Position numbers and translations under genes: made by a program
NCBI GenBank assembly: GCA_963799415.1
Contig: CAWCXI010000014.1
Location: forward strand, 1-64,000
From: JAMXLO01 sp963799415
GTDB taxonomy: Bacteria > Pseudomonadota > Alphaproteobacteria > Acetobacterales > Acetobacteraceae
Direction of reading: 5' to 3'
DNA: 64,000 nucleotides
Notes under the pieces: model-generated
The model's database searches: none
Seen by the model: the letters and a program-made list of their open reading frames with translations, nothing else
Told to the model about the DNA's origin: nothing
Shown: positions 11,146 through 20,429 of the stretch, piece after piece
How the letters are laid out: the number at the start of each line of letters is the position of its first letter
How positions within the stretch are numbered: the first letter of the stretch is position 1

Positions 11146-12389
11146 GCATTGCCGGCTGAGCGCTGTAGCACCCCGAGTGGGGATGCGAGCGTACGCCGCA
11201 CAGTTATCGGCTGTAAGCTCCCCGTGTTGGAATGGTTCGCCGCGACTGCTATGCGGCGCCTGCCGTCGCCGTCGCCGTCGCGCGTCCTCTCGCCTACGTC
11301 CAGTCACCGTTTGTGTGCCCGGCGGGTTCTGGGCGAGATCAGTGCGCGCCTTGCAGTCACGGCGAGCGCGGTCGCAGCACCTCCGGTGTGAGATCGGAAC
11401 GTTCGCCACCCAGCGCCAGCTCGTCGTGACCGACCAGCCACGCAAGGGACGCCCTCACCTTCGTCGTCTCGCCCCGTCAGTGTGCCGCTTGTGCTTCCTA
11501 CTGACGGTTGTGACCGGGCCTCCCGCCCACAGGACCGGGCCGTCGAACGACTGAAGAACGTCTAACTCGCGAACCTCGGGATCGCCCAGGGAACCGCATC
11601 CAGTGAGTCGATCCGTTCCCGGCGCCCGGTCGGGCTCTCCTCAACAGTTCGCTCTGAGCGAAGCAGCCCAGCCTGAGGGTACTTCCCGGCGACTCGCCTC
11701 CCGGACGCGGCGACGCACGAAGATGACGTAACCAGCCACGTCGTCGAGGCGCGACCTCGGAGATGGCGCGGCAAGAAGGACGGTTACTGATCTTCGTGTA
11801 GCCAGAGACCGCTGACAGGCGAAGTTGCCCGCAGCTCGCGTGACAGGGTCACGTCCATGACCGCACCTGGAGGCTTCCCGTTCACCTCCTCGCCCGTCCC
11901 GTATAGGCGCGTGTGCACGGATCATCCACGACGTCGCTTGGCCCGCCGACGAGAAGGAAAGACGTCAATACTCGCGAGTCTGCGTCGAGGTTGCCGCCTC
12001 GATCTGACCGGCGGCCCACTCACTCGCGAGACGGGTCACCTGCCAGGATGGTCGGGCCACTCGCCCACACGGTCGCTCAGCGGAGCCGAGGCCGCGGGTG
12101 CGCCAGGCACGCGGCGATCGACAGCAGAGTTGGCGTCACGAGAAGGCAGGTGCCGTCGCGTTCCTCGATCGATCAGCCCGGTTGGTCACTGCACTTCACC
12201 AGCCCTGGAGGGGTACACATTGGCCTCGGTTAACTGACACGCGGGCGGAACGTTTCCACACTTGACGCCAACTGCGGCTCGTCTTCGTGAACGTGCTCCA
12301 TACGCGACATTCGCTTCGGCTTTGACGCTGATGGCCAGGCTGGTTCGCTCCCCCTGCGTCGCCGCCATTCTGGCTGTCCGACGAACCCC
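11146..12389. other. 1.2-kb stretch with no recognisable gene
   Basis: I read all six frames and find no segment with a recognisable family, signal peptide or membrane helix. The text is GC-rich with many short open frames and no consistent ribosome-binding sites. No integrase or transposase fragment could be identified, despite the flanking tRNA half-copy. Heavy indel damage to a real gene cannot be excluded. Confidence 0.4.
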
Positions 12390-13560
12390 GTCAACTCATA
12401 GGCACCAGCGGTGACAACGTCCAGCGTACTTCAAAGCCCGAGGTAGTCGGAGGAGATCGGTACGCCCGCTGATCTGCGCTTCGCCGCGGAGTCGAAGCTC
12501 GGTGCCGAAGTCGGCGAACGACTTCTCGCCGAGTCGAGGATCAGCCTGCCTGGTCGATAGTCCTGGGCTACGGTCGGCGGCATTTCGACAGAGAAGTGAG
12601 CCAGTCACGTCGTCGAGGACCCGTGCAGCTGCGTCCACTGACACCTTCGAGTCGGACGGCCCGCTCGTCTCGGACGTCCGGACCACGTTCTGACAGCGCG
12701 CCTCGTTAGGCAGGTTGGCGCCGACTCCTCGGAGTCGCGGTCGACGCCGTTCATGTCGATCGCCGACGGCGGATCGGCCGTCGGCGGAACGTTTCTCCGT
12801 GCGGAAGCGGCCATGAGCGGCTTGATCGGGTGTCGGATGTCGCTGGGCGGGGCGTGAGATCCGAACTCGGCGAGTTCACGTCCTGCTCTCGCCGTTGATC
12901 CCACGCGACGCGATCGATGACGAACTTTGATGCGCAACTCCACCCGGTCATCCGGTTTGCACTTGCCACGCCCTCTCCGATCCACGTGCCCGATCGACAC
13001 ACCGCTCCACGCGGCATCGCCTTGCGAGGTAAACGGCGAATTCCCGTTCGCTGCCTCGCGCGGAGGTGGTCGGTCGGATCGCGATACCGGTGCCTGGCGG
13101 CACGTGGTGTCGTCGAACGTGATCCGGTCCGAACCCCATCGTCACCGACGGGTCTAGGCACAACGGGCACGGAGATCATCGTTCTTGGCTCCAATCGCGC
13201 CGAACCGCCGGCGACCATCCCCATCGAGCTTGCCAGCGGCGGCTAGCTCGTGCATCTGCGCCACGCTGATCACGGGCATACCGAAGATCGATGACGGGAA
13301 CACGCTCGATGCGGCGGACTCTTTCACTGTCGGTGTGGCTGGCTTGAATTCAGCGTCGGCGTCGCAGTCGGCAACGGGCACGATGATCGAGGGCACGATC
13401 GTTCGACCAGGCGGAGCGGTCGGAGTCGGCGGCGTAGTCGGACAGGCGGCGGCGAGCCGATCGCGACTACTAGGCGTGCGAGTCGAGTTGCCGGCTCCGA
13501 CATCGATGCAAGCATGCGACGCGCCACTAGCGGTCTCGTTGCTCGCCGCCAAGCCTGGCT
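12390..13560 (-). CDS. Possible lipoprotein gene, badly frame-shifted
   Basis: On the minus strand a lipobox-like LAAAC at about 13470 is followed by TTPPTPTAPPGRTIVPS, a Pro/Thr linker usual in lipoproteins. Then come VPVADCDADAEFKPATPTV and FGMPVISVAQMHELAAAGKL, phrasing I associate with secreted proteins of Chloroflexota/actinobacterial type (a 'GMPV-x-V-x-E' turn before an OB-like strand). Below 13240 the homology seems to pass through other frames (…ASKFVIDRVAWDQRREQDV, then VSVDAAARVLDDVTGSLL to about 12396). No single frame is open across it. The existence of a coding region is moderately supported, but its limits and function are not. Confidence 0.35.
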
Positions 13561-13682
13561 CCGGCCGTCGCTGACCGCAGCGAAGAGGCAACTGCAGCTG
13601 TTCGAGCGCTGTGGCGTCGCCTTGGTCATGCTCCTCTGACAGTTCTCTGCTCGAAACTCAGCGTGAACTGCGGCAATTACAT

Positions 13683-13757
13683 GGGCCGGTAGCTCAGCGG
13701 CAGAGCAGGGGACTTTTAATCCTCGTGTCCTGGGTTCGAATCCCAGTCGGCCCTCCA
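13683..13757 (+). tRNA. tRNA-Lys(TTT)
   Basis: A full cloverleaf can be drawn: acceptor GGGCCGG pairs with TCGGCCC (one G-U), D arm GCTC…GAGC, anticodon stem GGGGA/TCCTC with loop CTTTTAA (anticodon TTT), and T arm CTGGG-TTCGAAT-CCCAG. The discriminator is T at 13754, and CCA is encoded at 13755-13757. The short D loop (AGCGGCA) is acceptable. A 37-base copy of its 5' half lies at 11109-11145. It is followed by the FMN reductase gene on the same strand. Confidence 0.92.
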
Positions 13758-13827
13758 CCTCGAACTGTCTCTCGTCTCTTACGCTGATCGGACCGACTTT
13801 CGGTTCGACAAGCGAGGAGGCTCAAGC

Positions 13828-14425
13828 ATGGCCGGCGACCCGCGCGCTCCACTGACGTTTCTCGGCATCGCCGGCAGTCTCAGGCGAGCGTCATTCAACC
13901 GAGGCCTGAATTCGAGCCGCGGCCGAGGTGGCCCCGCCGGGCACCAAGGTCGTGCCCTTTGACCTCGCTGACATCCCGCTGTTCAACGCCGATGTCGAGG
14001 AACGGGGAGATCCGGCCGCCGTAGCCGAATTCAAACGCGCGATCGCGGCGGCCGATGCGCTTCTCATTGCGACGCCCGAGTACAACCATTGCGTGCCCGG
14101 CGTCCTCAAGAACGCGATCGACTGGGCGTCCAGGCCCGCGCGACGGTCCGCCCTGAGTGGCAAGCCGGTTGCGATCATGGGTGCTTCGACTGGCCCGGGC
14201 GGCACGGCGCGTGCTCAGGCCCAGATGCGCGATGGCTTCGTCTTCACGAACGGCCTTGTGCTGCCATTGCCTGAGGTCCTGGTCGGTGGGGCCGGCCAGA
14301 AGTTCGACGAAGAGGGCAACCTCACCGACGCGCAGACGCGCCAGGATGTGCGCGATCTGCTCGTCGCGCTGGGAGCTTGGACCCGGCGATTGCAGTTCGC
14401 CGCCGATAGCGCCGTCGCGAGCTGA
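13828..14425 (+). CDS. NADPH-dependent FMN reductase / quinone reductase (one frame change)
   Basis: ATG 13828 sits nine bases behind a strong AGGAGG. The flavodoxin-like protein begins TFLGIAGSLRRASFNRGL, the FMN-phosphate-binding loop of the NADPH_dep_FMN_red family. The rest is in the next frame after an indel near 13912: VPPGT-like KVVPFDLADIPLFNADVE, ALLIATPEYNHCVPGVLKNA, IDWASRPA (the YNxxVPGxLKNAIDW isoalloxazine loop), and KPVAIMGASTGPGGTARAQ. About 198 residues, normal for this family. It probably reduces quinones, chromate or azo dyes with NADPH in the cytosol. It is convergent with the MFS transporter gene 12 bases downstream. Confidence 0.85.
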
Positions 14426-14437
14426 TCGCGCTTGCGA

Positions 14438-15682
14438 TCAGGCGGTCGCGAGCGACTCGGCAGCGGCGGCGCTTGGTCGGACGCTCAGTCGTGACCGGAC
14501 GAGGCCGACCGCGAGCAATGCTGCGATCACGCTGACGACGTAGGGCGCGGCAGGCCCGACCTGCGCGAAGAGCAGCCCGGCGCTGATCGGCCCGACCAGC
14601 TGGATCGCTGATCCGATCGCCGACACGCCGCCCGCTAGCGCGCCCTGCTCGTCGTCCGGGACCGCGTTTGAGAGCAGGCCCTGGAGGGTGGCAGTGGTTG
14701 CTCCTTCGGCCGTGGCAAAAGTCAGGCCGGCAATGACGAGCACGATGGGATTCGGCACGACTACGGCCACGGCCACGATTGCGGCCGACGAGGTCGCCAC
14801 GCCGATCATGCCGCCGAGGACCACGCCACGTTCGCCGGCGAACTTGATCATCAGTCCGAGCAAACCGCCCTGGACGATGATGTCGACCAGGCCGACGCCG
14901 GTCAGGAGCAGGCCGATCTGGAGCGGTTGCCAACCCACGACGTCAAGAGCGAAGACCGGGAAGGTGCTGGCCAGCACGGTGAGCGTGACCATGAGCAGGC
15001 CAAAGCCGATCAGCAACGGGCGCAGGTTGGGCCGGCGCAACTGTGCCGCCATGGACCCGAAGGGGTTCAGGCTGGCCAGCTTGAACGGCTCGGCGGCCGT
15101 CCGGTTTTCCGCGGCGAGGCTTTCGGGCAGGGCCACGAGCGCGATCACGGCCGTCAGCGCGCTGGCGCCGGCGGCCAGGAAGATGGGCGCGGCCACGTTC
15201 ACGCTGGCGAGCAGGCCGCCGATCGCCGGGCCGACCAGGAACCCGACGCCGGAGACTGCGCCGGCCAGACCAAAGCGCTTCGCGCGGTCCTTGGGATCTG
15301 TGATGTCGGCCATGTAGGCGAAGGCGACAGACATGTCACCGGCGGTGACGCCGTCGACGACGCGCGCGATGAGCAGCACGGCCAGCGAGCCGCCGATGCC
15401 GAAGAGCAGCCAGCCGATCGCTGACCCGATGAGGCTGACGATCAGGATTGGCCGCCGACCGAGTCGATCGGAAAGGGATCCGAGCACGGGTGCTGCGAAC
15501 AGCGCGCAACCGGCGTAGACGGACTCGAGGACACCGACCCACAACGCGATAGACATCGTGTTGGGCACCAAGCCCTGGACGACGAACGGGAGCACCGGGA
15601 ACACGACGGACATGCCCAGGGCGCTCAGGAAGGTGACGGCCAGCAGGACGGGCAAGGCCGCCCTGCTGGGTTGATTGGCCAT
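14438..15682 (-). CDS. MFS drug-efflux type transporter (TetA/TCR-like)
   Basis: Intact 414-residue protein with 12 predicted membrane helices. The first begins LPVLLAVTFLSALGMSVVFP. The loop 2-3 motif LGSLSDRLGRRPILIVSLIG is the MFS motif A (G-x-L-[SA]-D-R-x-G-R-[RK]-P), and GAVSGVGFLVGPAIGG is the motif C characteristic of drug:H+ antiporters. Its stop and the PadR gene's stop/start lie close on the same strand (PadR at 15688-16269 is upstream), so the two genes form an operon in which PadR probably represses the pump. One of the few undamaged genes in this part of the window. Confidence 0.88.
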   Translation of the reverse strand: MANQPSRAALPVLLAVTFLSALGMSVVFPVLPFVVQGLVPNTMSIALWVGVLESVYAGCALFAAPVLGSLSDRLGRRPILIVSLIGSAIGWLLFGIGGSLAVLLIARVVDGVTAGDMSVAFAYMADITDPKDRAKRFGLAGAVSGVGFLVGPAIGGLLASVNVAAPIFLAAGASALTAVIALVALPESLAAENRTAAEPFKLASLNPFGSMAAQLRRPNLRPLLIGFGLLMVTLTVLASTFPVFALDVVGWQPLQIGLLLTGVGLVDIIVQGGLLGLMIKFAGERGVVLGGMIGVATSSAAIVAVAVVVPNPIVLVIAGLTFATAEGATTATLQGLLSNAVPDDEQGALAGGVSAIGSAIQLVGPISAGLLFAQVGPAAPYVVSVIAALLAVGLVRSRLSVRPSAAAAESLATA

Positions 15683-15687
15683 GGCTG

Positions 15688-16269
15688 CTACTCGGCCAGG
15701 ATCAGGTAGACCTGCTTGCGCGCCTGGTCGATCAGCTCGATCGCCTTGGCGACCTGCTCGTCGGTGCCAGTCCTGCCCACCTGCTGCGAAGCGTGGAGCA
15801 GGGCAAAGACCGACTCGCGCAGCGCGGTCTGCGGACCTGCGGCCTCAGCGGCCTCGTCCCATGGCGCGCGGTGGTGGGTGCGCTGGGCAAGCTGGCGGCC
15901 CTTGTCGGTGATCGTGTAGACGCGCTTGTCGTCCTGCTGATCGCCGGTGATCAGGCCGAGCGCCTCCATCTGCTCGAGCGCCGGGTAGACCGAGCCTGCG
16001 CCCGGAGTCCACGCGCCGCCGCTGCGGGTGGCGAGCTCCTGGATGATCTGGTAGCCGTGCATCGGCTGCTCATCGAGCAGCGCGAGGATCGCGACCTGCA
16101 TGCCGCCGCGGCGCATCCGGCCACCACCGCCGCGACCGAAGCCACCCCAGCCGCCCGGACCGAAGCCCGGCGCGCCGGCGAAGCCGCGCATGCGCTGGCG
16201 CATGCCGTGTTGATGCCGAGGATCGTGCCATCCGGCAAACGTCTCGGCTGTTTCCTTGTCTGTTCCCAT
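15688..16269 (-). CDS. PadR-family transcriptional regulator with Gly/Arg-rich N-terminus
   Basis: 193 residues. After a low-complexity leader of about 55 residues (FGPGGWGGFGRGGGGRMRRG), the PadR winged helix reads MQVAILALLDEQPMHGYQII, GAWTPGAGSVYPALEQMEAL and DKRVYTITDKGRQLAQ. The C-terminal coiled dimerisation segment follows. PadR proteins repress drug-efflux or phenolic-stress genes; here the regulator lies directly upstream of the MFS pump in the same orientation. A 10-base palindrome 44 bases upstream of its start is a plausible operator. The Gly/Arg-rich leader is common in actinobacterial PadR proteins but its role is unknown. Confidence 0.88.
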   Translation of the reverse strand: MGTDKETAETFAGWHDPRHQHGMRQRMRGFAGAPGFGPGGWGGFGRGGGGRMRRGGMQVAILALLDEQPMHGYQIIQELATRSGGAWTPGAGSVYPALEQMEALGLITGDQQDDKRVYTITDKGRQLAQRTHHRAPWDEAAEAAGPQTALRESVFALLHASQQVGRTGTDEQVAKAIELIDQARKQVYLILAE

Positions 16270-16310
16270 CGCGGGACCTCCATGAGTGGCTATCTAACGA
16301 TGTGGACACG

Positions 16311-16323
16311 ATATATCGATATC
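16311..16323. promoter_or_regulatory. Putative PadR operator in divergent promoter region
   Basis: The AT-rich stretch ATATATCGATATC contains the perfect 10-base palindrome ATATCGATAT (16313-16322) in otherwise GC-rich DNA. It lies between the divergent PadR gene (start 16269) and the PAS-GGDEF gene (start 16374). PadR proteins bind AT-rich palindromes in such positions, so autoregulation, and perhaps control of the GGDEF gene, is likely but inferred. Confidence 0.5.
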
Positions 16324-16373
16324 TATGCCTTGTCAAGAAGGGCGCGAAAAGGACAGCGCATACTCCGTTGGTA

Positions 16374-17339
16374 ATGCCCGATACGCACCACAAGGCGGCC
16401 CCAGATCAGCGCCTGGACGACGACTTCTACTTCCGGGCGCTGATGGACGCGACGTCGGACAGCATCTACTTCAAGGACCGTGATTGCCGCCTCCAGCGCG
16501 TGAGCCTGCGGCTCGCCCAGAACCTCGGCTACACGGACCCGGCCGACGTGATCGGCAAGACCGACCGCGAGCTCTTCGGCGAGGCGTTCGGCCAGCAGAC
16601 CTTCCTCGATGACATGCGCATCATGGATTCAGACGAAGGCATCGTCGGCCTCGTCGAGAGTCGCGTGCTCGAGGACGGCCGCGTGAACTGGACGCTGACG
16701 AGCAAGCTGCCGCTCCACGACGCGACGGGCAACGTCGTCGGCCTGATGGGCATCACGCGCGAGATCAACGAGCTCAAGCAGACCGAGATGGATCTGCAGG
16801 ACCTCGCGACCCATGACACGCTGACCGGACTGCCCAACCGATATCTGATGATGGATCGCTTCCGGCGCATCCTGCTCCAGGCCAAGCGCTCCGACGCCAT
16901 CGTCGGCGTCCTGTTCCTCGATCTCGACGGCTTCAAGGCGGTCAACGATGCATACGGGCACGACTTCGGCGACCTAGTGCTGCGCGCTGTTGCGGAGCGA
17001 TTAGTGACCAGCGTCCGCTCGAGCGACACCGTCGCGCGCATCGGCGGCGACGAATTCGTCGTCATCCTCGATGCGCTCGACAAGGCCGAGCACGCGCAGG
17101 TCGTGGCCGCCAACCTGCGCCGCAACCTGGCACGGCAGATGACCCTGGAGCGACGCAGGGTGAAGCTGACGGTGAGCATCGGCATCAGCCTCCGGCCGCA
17201 CAACGGATCAGAGGCGGAGGTCCTCCTGCGCGCGGCCGACTACGCGATGTATCTCGCCAAGAAGGGCGGCAAGGACGCGTGGGCGATGTGTCCGACCGAT
17301 CCGGTTCTCGCGACCACGGAGCTCGCCGCCAGGGACTGA
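16374..17339 (+). CDS. PAS-GGDEF diguanylate cyclase
   Basis: 321 residues from ATG 16374. An N-terminal PAS domain (about residues 18-145: FRALMDATSDSIYFKDRDC, DVIGKTDRELFGEAFGQ, VVGLMGITREINELKQTE) is linked by a short coiled coil to a GGDEF domain (about 150-310: THDTLTGLPNRYLMMDRF, LFLDLDGFKAVNDAYGH). The active-site loop reads ARIGGDEFVVIL, so the catalytic motif is intact and cyclic-di-GMP synthesis is expected. An RxxD inhibitory site is not evident before the loop. There are no membrane segments, so it is a cytosolic sensor-cyclase; the PAS ligand is unknown. Confidence 0.88.
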   Translation: MPDTHHKAAPDQRLDDDFYFRALMDATSDSIYFKDRDCRLQRVSLRLAQNLGYTDPADVIGKTDRELFGEAFGQQTFLDDMRIMDSDEGIVGLVESRVLEDGRVNWTLTSKLPLHDATGNVVGLMGITREINELKQTEMDLQDLATHDTLTGLPNRYLMMDRFRRILLQAKRSDAIVGVLFLDLDGFKAVNDAYGHDFGDLVLRAVAERLVTSVRSSDTVARIGGDEFVVILDALDKAEHAQVVAANLRRNLARQMTLERRRVKLTVSIGISLRPHNGSEAEVLLRAADYAMYLAKKGGKDAWAMCPTDPVLATTELAARD

Positions 17340-17345
17340 AGCGCG

Positions 17346-17922
17346 TCAGGCGGCCACGCCGCCATCCTGGGCGAAGACGGCGTACTCACCGCTGTAGCGC
17401 ACGTCGAGCAGGTTGTTGAACAGGTTGAGCATGTTGATGAAGCCGATCAGGAACGACAGCTCGACCAGCTCTGGGTCGCTGAACAGCTCCTTGAGCTCGG
17501 CGCGCAGCGCGTCTGGGATGTGGTTCGAGTCGGTCATTGCCGCGCGCGTGTACTCGACCGCGACTCGCTCGCGCGGCGCCAGCCCGTGCGGGTGGGCAAT
17601 GGCGACGAGCGGGTCCGCGATGATGTCCGAGATGCGCACGAGGTCGCAATGCGAGTTCGTGCAGAACTGGCAGTCGTTGCGCTCTGAGGCGGTGATGATG
17701 ACCAGCTCCTTGACGCGCCGCTCGAGCAGGCCGCCCGGGTAGACGCTGGTCGCCGAAGCCGGCAAAGCCGCGCAGGATCTCCGGCCGCAGGCACATCGCC
17801 TGGATCATCTCGACCGGCGGCCGGCCACGTTCCCACAGGGCGCGGCTCTCGTCGAAGGATGGATCGTCCTTGACGGCCTCGAACGCCGAGCGGATCTGTT
17901 CCGGGCTGACTGTCACGCGCAT
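17346..17922 (-). CDS. AhpD-like / carboxymuconolactone decarboxylase family protein (one frame change)
   Basis: ATG 17922 opens MRVTVSPEQIRSAFEAVKDD. One frame change near 17765 links this to LLERRVKELVIITASERNDC-QFCTNSHC. The CxxC (C-QF-C) plus downstream His is the thiol peroxidase-type active site of the AhpD/CMD fold. The C-terminal ELVELSFLIGFINMLNLFNN is the usual closing helix. About 190 residues. The likely role is peroxide or alkyl-hydroperoxide reduction, though many relatives have no known substrate. It is convergent with the PAS-GGDEF gene and divergent from the MIP channel gene. Confidence 0.8.
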
Positions 17923-17973
17923 GTGCGCCCCTCCACCAAACATCGTCCTTGCGATGCTCATATCCTCGGGCTT

Positions 17974-18765
17974 GTGGCACAGTCAGGCGAGGCGGCCCCG
18001 GCAGACCCGGCCCTGGTCGACGCGGCTCCGCGCTTCGGCGCGCAGGAATCGCGCACCTGGAGCCCCGGGCCGCGGCGCATCGTGGCCGAGATCGTCGGTG
18101 CCTTCGGGCTGACGGCCGTGGCCGGTCTGGGCGACGTGGCGGGCTTCGTGACCGGCGGCGAAGTGACGCCCGTCGCGCGCGCGATCGCGCCGGGGCTGTT
18201 CGTGATGGCCTTCATCTATGCCATCGGCGACGTCTCCGGCCTGCACATCAACCCAGTTGTGACGCTCGGCTTCACGCTCAAACGCCTGTTTCCGGCGCGC
18301 TGGCTGCCGGCGTATTGGGTCGCCCAGCTCGTCGGCGCCACGCTCGCCGGCCTGCTGCTCGTCCTGCTCTTCGGCCATGACGCCGCGACCCATGCTGTAA
18401 CGGAGCCGCACGGCATCGAGCCGTGGGTCGCCCTGGTCCTCGAGATCATCCTGTCCGGCATCCTCGTCGCGGTCATCCTGGGCACGGCCGATCGTGCCCA
18501 TCTCGTCGGTCCCAATGCGGCGATCGCGGTGGGCGCCACGATCATCCTGTGCGGCCTCGTGGCACTGCCGCTCGAGGGCGCGTCGATGAACCCCGTCCGC
18601 TCGATGGGACCGGCGCTGGCTACGCTCGACCTGGGCAGCCTGTGGATCTACCTGGTAGGTCCGCTGGTCGGCTCGCTCCTCGCCGTCGGGTTCATGGACT
18701 TCGTCCACGGGGAAAGACACGACCTCGACAAGGCGCAGGAAGCCGCGCGCGGCCGGCGCGGCTAG
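17974..18765 (+). CDS. Aquaporin / MIP-family channel
   Basis: About 263 residues from GTG 17974 (an upstream in-frame start cannot be excluded). Six membrane helices and two half-helices are seen. The first pore box HINPVVTLG and second MNPVRSMGPAL give the two NPV forms of the NPA signature, with R following the second as in all aquaporins. The helix TVxEI-equivalent is RIVAEIVGAFGLTAV. The NPV/NPV boxes instead of NPA/NPA are seen in some bacterial aquaporin-like proteins. Water, glycerol or small neutral solutes could pass. The start region is divergent from the AhpD-like gene. Confidence 0.85.
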   Translation: MAQSGEAAPADPALVDAAPRFGAQESRTWSPGPRRIVAEIVGAFGLTAVAGLGDVAGFVTGGEVTPVARAIAPGLFVMAFIYAIGDVSGLHINPVVTLGFTLKRLFPARWLPAYWVAQLVGATLAGLLLVLLFGHDAATHAVTEPHGIEPWVALVLEIILSGILVAVILGTADRAHLVGPNAAIAVGATIILCGLVALPLEGASMNPVRSMGPALATLDLGSLWIYLVGPLVGSLLAVGFMDFVHGERHDLDKAQEAARGRRG

Positions 18766-18769
18766 GCCG

Positions 18770-19549
18770 TCAACTCTTTCGCGCCTTCCAGGCTTCCTCG
18801 CTCGGCCACTGGCGCGCCCACTCGGACGTGACCCACTCGTAGTGGCTCGTGGCCCCCTCGGGCGGCCGCAGCTCGATCAGCTCCTCGATCTCAAAGCCGT
18901 TGGCGCGCAGCAACCTGATCCAGTCGCCGTGGCCGAGGTGGAACTCGACGCTGTCGCTGTCCGGCCACTCGGACCGATGCATGCCGAAGTACGGCCGGCG
19001 CAGAGTCTCCCCGGCTGGTCCCTCCGCTTCGTAGTCGGGCACGAAGAGCATGACCATCGTGGCGTTGGTCAGGAAGACGAGCCGGCCGCCCGGGCGCAGC
19101 AGCCGCGCGGCCTCGGGGATCCACTTGTACGGGTCGGCCCATAGCGCGGCGCCGTACTCCGAAACGGCAAGGTCAAACGACGCGTCCGGCAGCGGAACGG
19201 TCTCGGCATTGCCCAGGATGAGCGGAAAGTCGAGCCCGAATTCGTGCTGGAATTTCCTCGCGGACTCGAGCTGGCGCGGCGAGTTGTCGATCCCGACGGG
19301 CTTGGCGCCACGGCGCGCGAGCCACGCCGACACATACCCGGTGCCACACCCGAGCTCGATCACGTCCAGGCCGCTGACGTCGTCGGGCAGCAGGTGGACC
19401 TCCGACTCCGGGATGCCCCAGATGCCCCAGTAGATCTGCTGGCTGGCCCAGGCACGATGGCCGGAGTCGACGTATTCGTCGGCGAGGTTGTCCCAGTAGC
19501 CACGGTTCCTTTGGACGTGCTCGGGCAGTGCCTCGCTCGTGTCGCTCAC
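18770..19549 (-). CDS. Class I SAM-dependent methyltransferase
   Basis: Intact, 259 residues. The N-terminus NRGYWDNLADEYVDSGHRAW precedes the SAM-binding motif I DVIELGCGTGYVSAWLARRG. Motif II is PVGIDNSPRQLESARKFQ, and motif IV/V reads DLAVSEYGAALWADPYKWIP and LLRPGGRLVFLTNATM. This is the Methyltransf_11/25 (UbiE-like) fold. The start overlaps the ribokinase stop by ATGA (19546-19549), so the two are co-translated. The substrate is unknown. The C-terminus ends SEEAWKARKS, close to the convergent MIP gene stop. Confidence 0.88.
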   Translation of the reverse strand: MSDTSEALPEHVQRNRGYWDNLADEYVDSGHRAWASQQIYWGIWGIPESEVHLLPDDVSGLDVIELGCGTGYVSAWLARRGAKPVGIDNSPRQLESARKFQHEFGLDFPLILGNAETVPLPDASFDLAVSEYGAALWADPYKWIPEAARLLRPGGRLVFLTNATMVMLFVPDYEAEGPAGETLRRPYFGMHRSEWPDSDSVEFHLGHGDWIRLLRANGFEIEELIELRPPEGATSHYEWVTSEWARQWPSEEAWKARKS

Positions 19550-20429
19550 AGGCCGAGCATCGCGCGGGTCGGCATTGCGCCGCGGGCGCCGCGCGCGGCC
19601 ACGGACAGCGTCGCTGCACGGACGGCGACGCGCGCGGCCGTGGCGAGATCGGAGCCTGCCGCGATCTCGGCCGCCAGCGCGCCACAGAACGCGTCACCGG
19701 CGCCGGTCGTGTCCAGGACCTCGACATACGGCGCCGGGATGTGGTCGACGGCCGACGTGGTGACGATCACCGCGCCGCGCGCGCCGATGGTGACGATGAC
19801 GGTATTGCCCGTCCGCGCGGCGAGCAGCCGGCCGGCAGCGACCGGGTCGCGCTCGCCGGTGAGCGCCTCTGCCTCCATCTCGTTCGGGATCGGAATCGGC
19901 CGAAGCCCGATCAGCTCGCTCGGGATGGAGCGTGCCGGCGCCGGATTGACGAGCAGCGTCATGCCGGCCGCGGCGCCAAATTGGGCGCCCGCGACGACTG
20001 CGTCGTCGCGAATTCTCGAAGTTGGTCAGCAGGACCTTGGCGGTAACGGGCGCATCGCGCAGCTTCCTGGCCACGAAAGGGCCGTCGACCCGCCCGTTTG
20101 CGCCCGACGCGACCGCGATCTGGTTCTGGCCACGGCCGTCGACAGTGATCAGCGCGATGCCGGTGGAATTCGGCCGTCAGCACGCCGATGCGGCTGACAT
20201 CGACGCCCTCGGCACGCAGCTCGTCGAGCGCGGCACGCCCAAAATCGTCGACGCCCACTGCACCGACGAACGCCACCGCGGCGCCCATCCGTGCGGCAGC
20301 CACGGCCTGATTCGCGCCCTTGCCGCCCTGGTGCTGGGCGAAGATGCCGCCGGCCACGGTCTCGCCGCGCTCGGGCAGCACGGCCACCGAGACGACGAGG
20401 TCGACGTTGATGGATCCGACAACCAGCAC
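19546..20429 (-). CDS. rbsK: Ribokinase (PfkB family; frame-shifted)
   Basis: Starts at GTG 20429 (VLVVGSINVDLVVSVAVLPE) and ends at 19546. The N-terminus GGIFAQHQGGKGANQAVAAA is the first PfkB signature with the ribose-binding GGKGAN. The C-terminal VEVLDTTGAGDAFCGALAAE carries the catalytic DTxGAGD motif with Asp as base. Two frame changes (about 20170 and 19990) separate the parts. About 293 residues, normal for ribokinase. It phosphorylates D-ribose at O5 using ATP. A possible upstream TTG start with AAGGAG lies at about 20455. The join to the second genome lies within about 60-100 bases upstream of the start. Confidence 0.82.
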
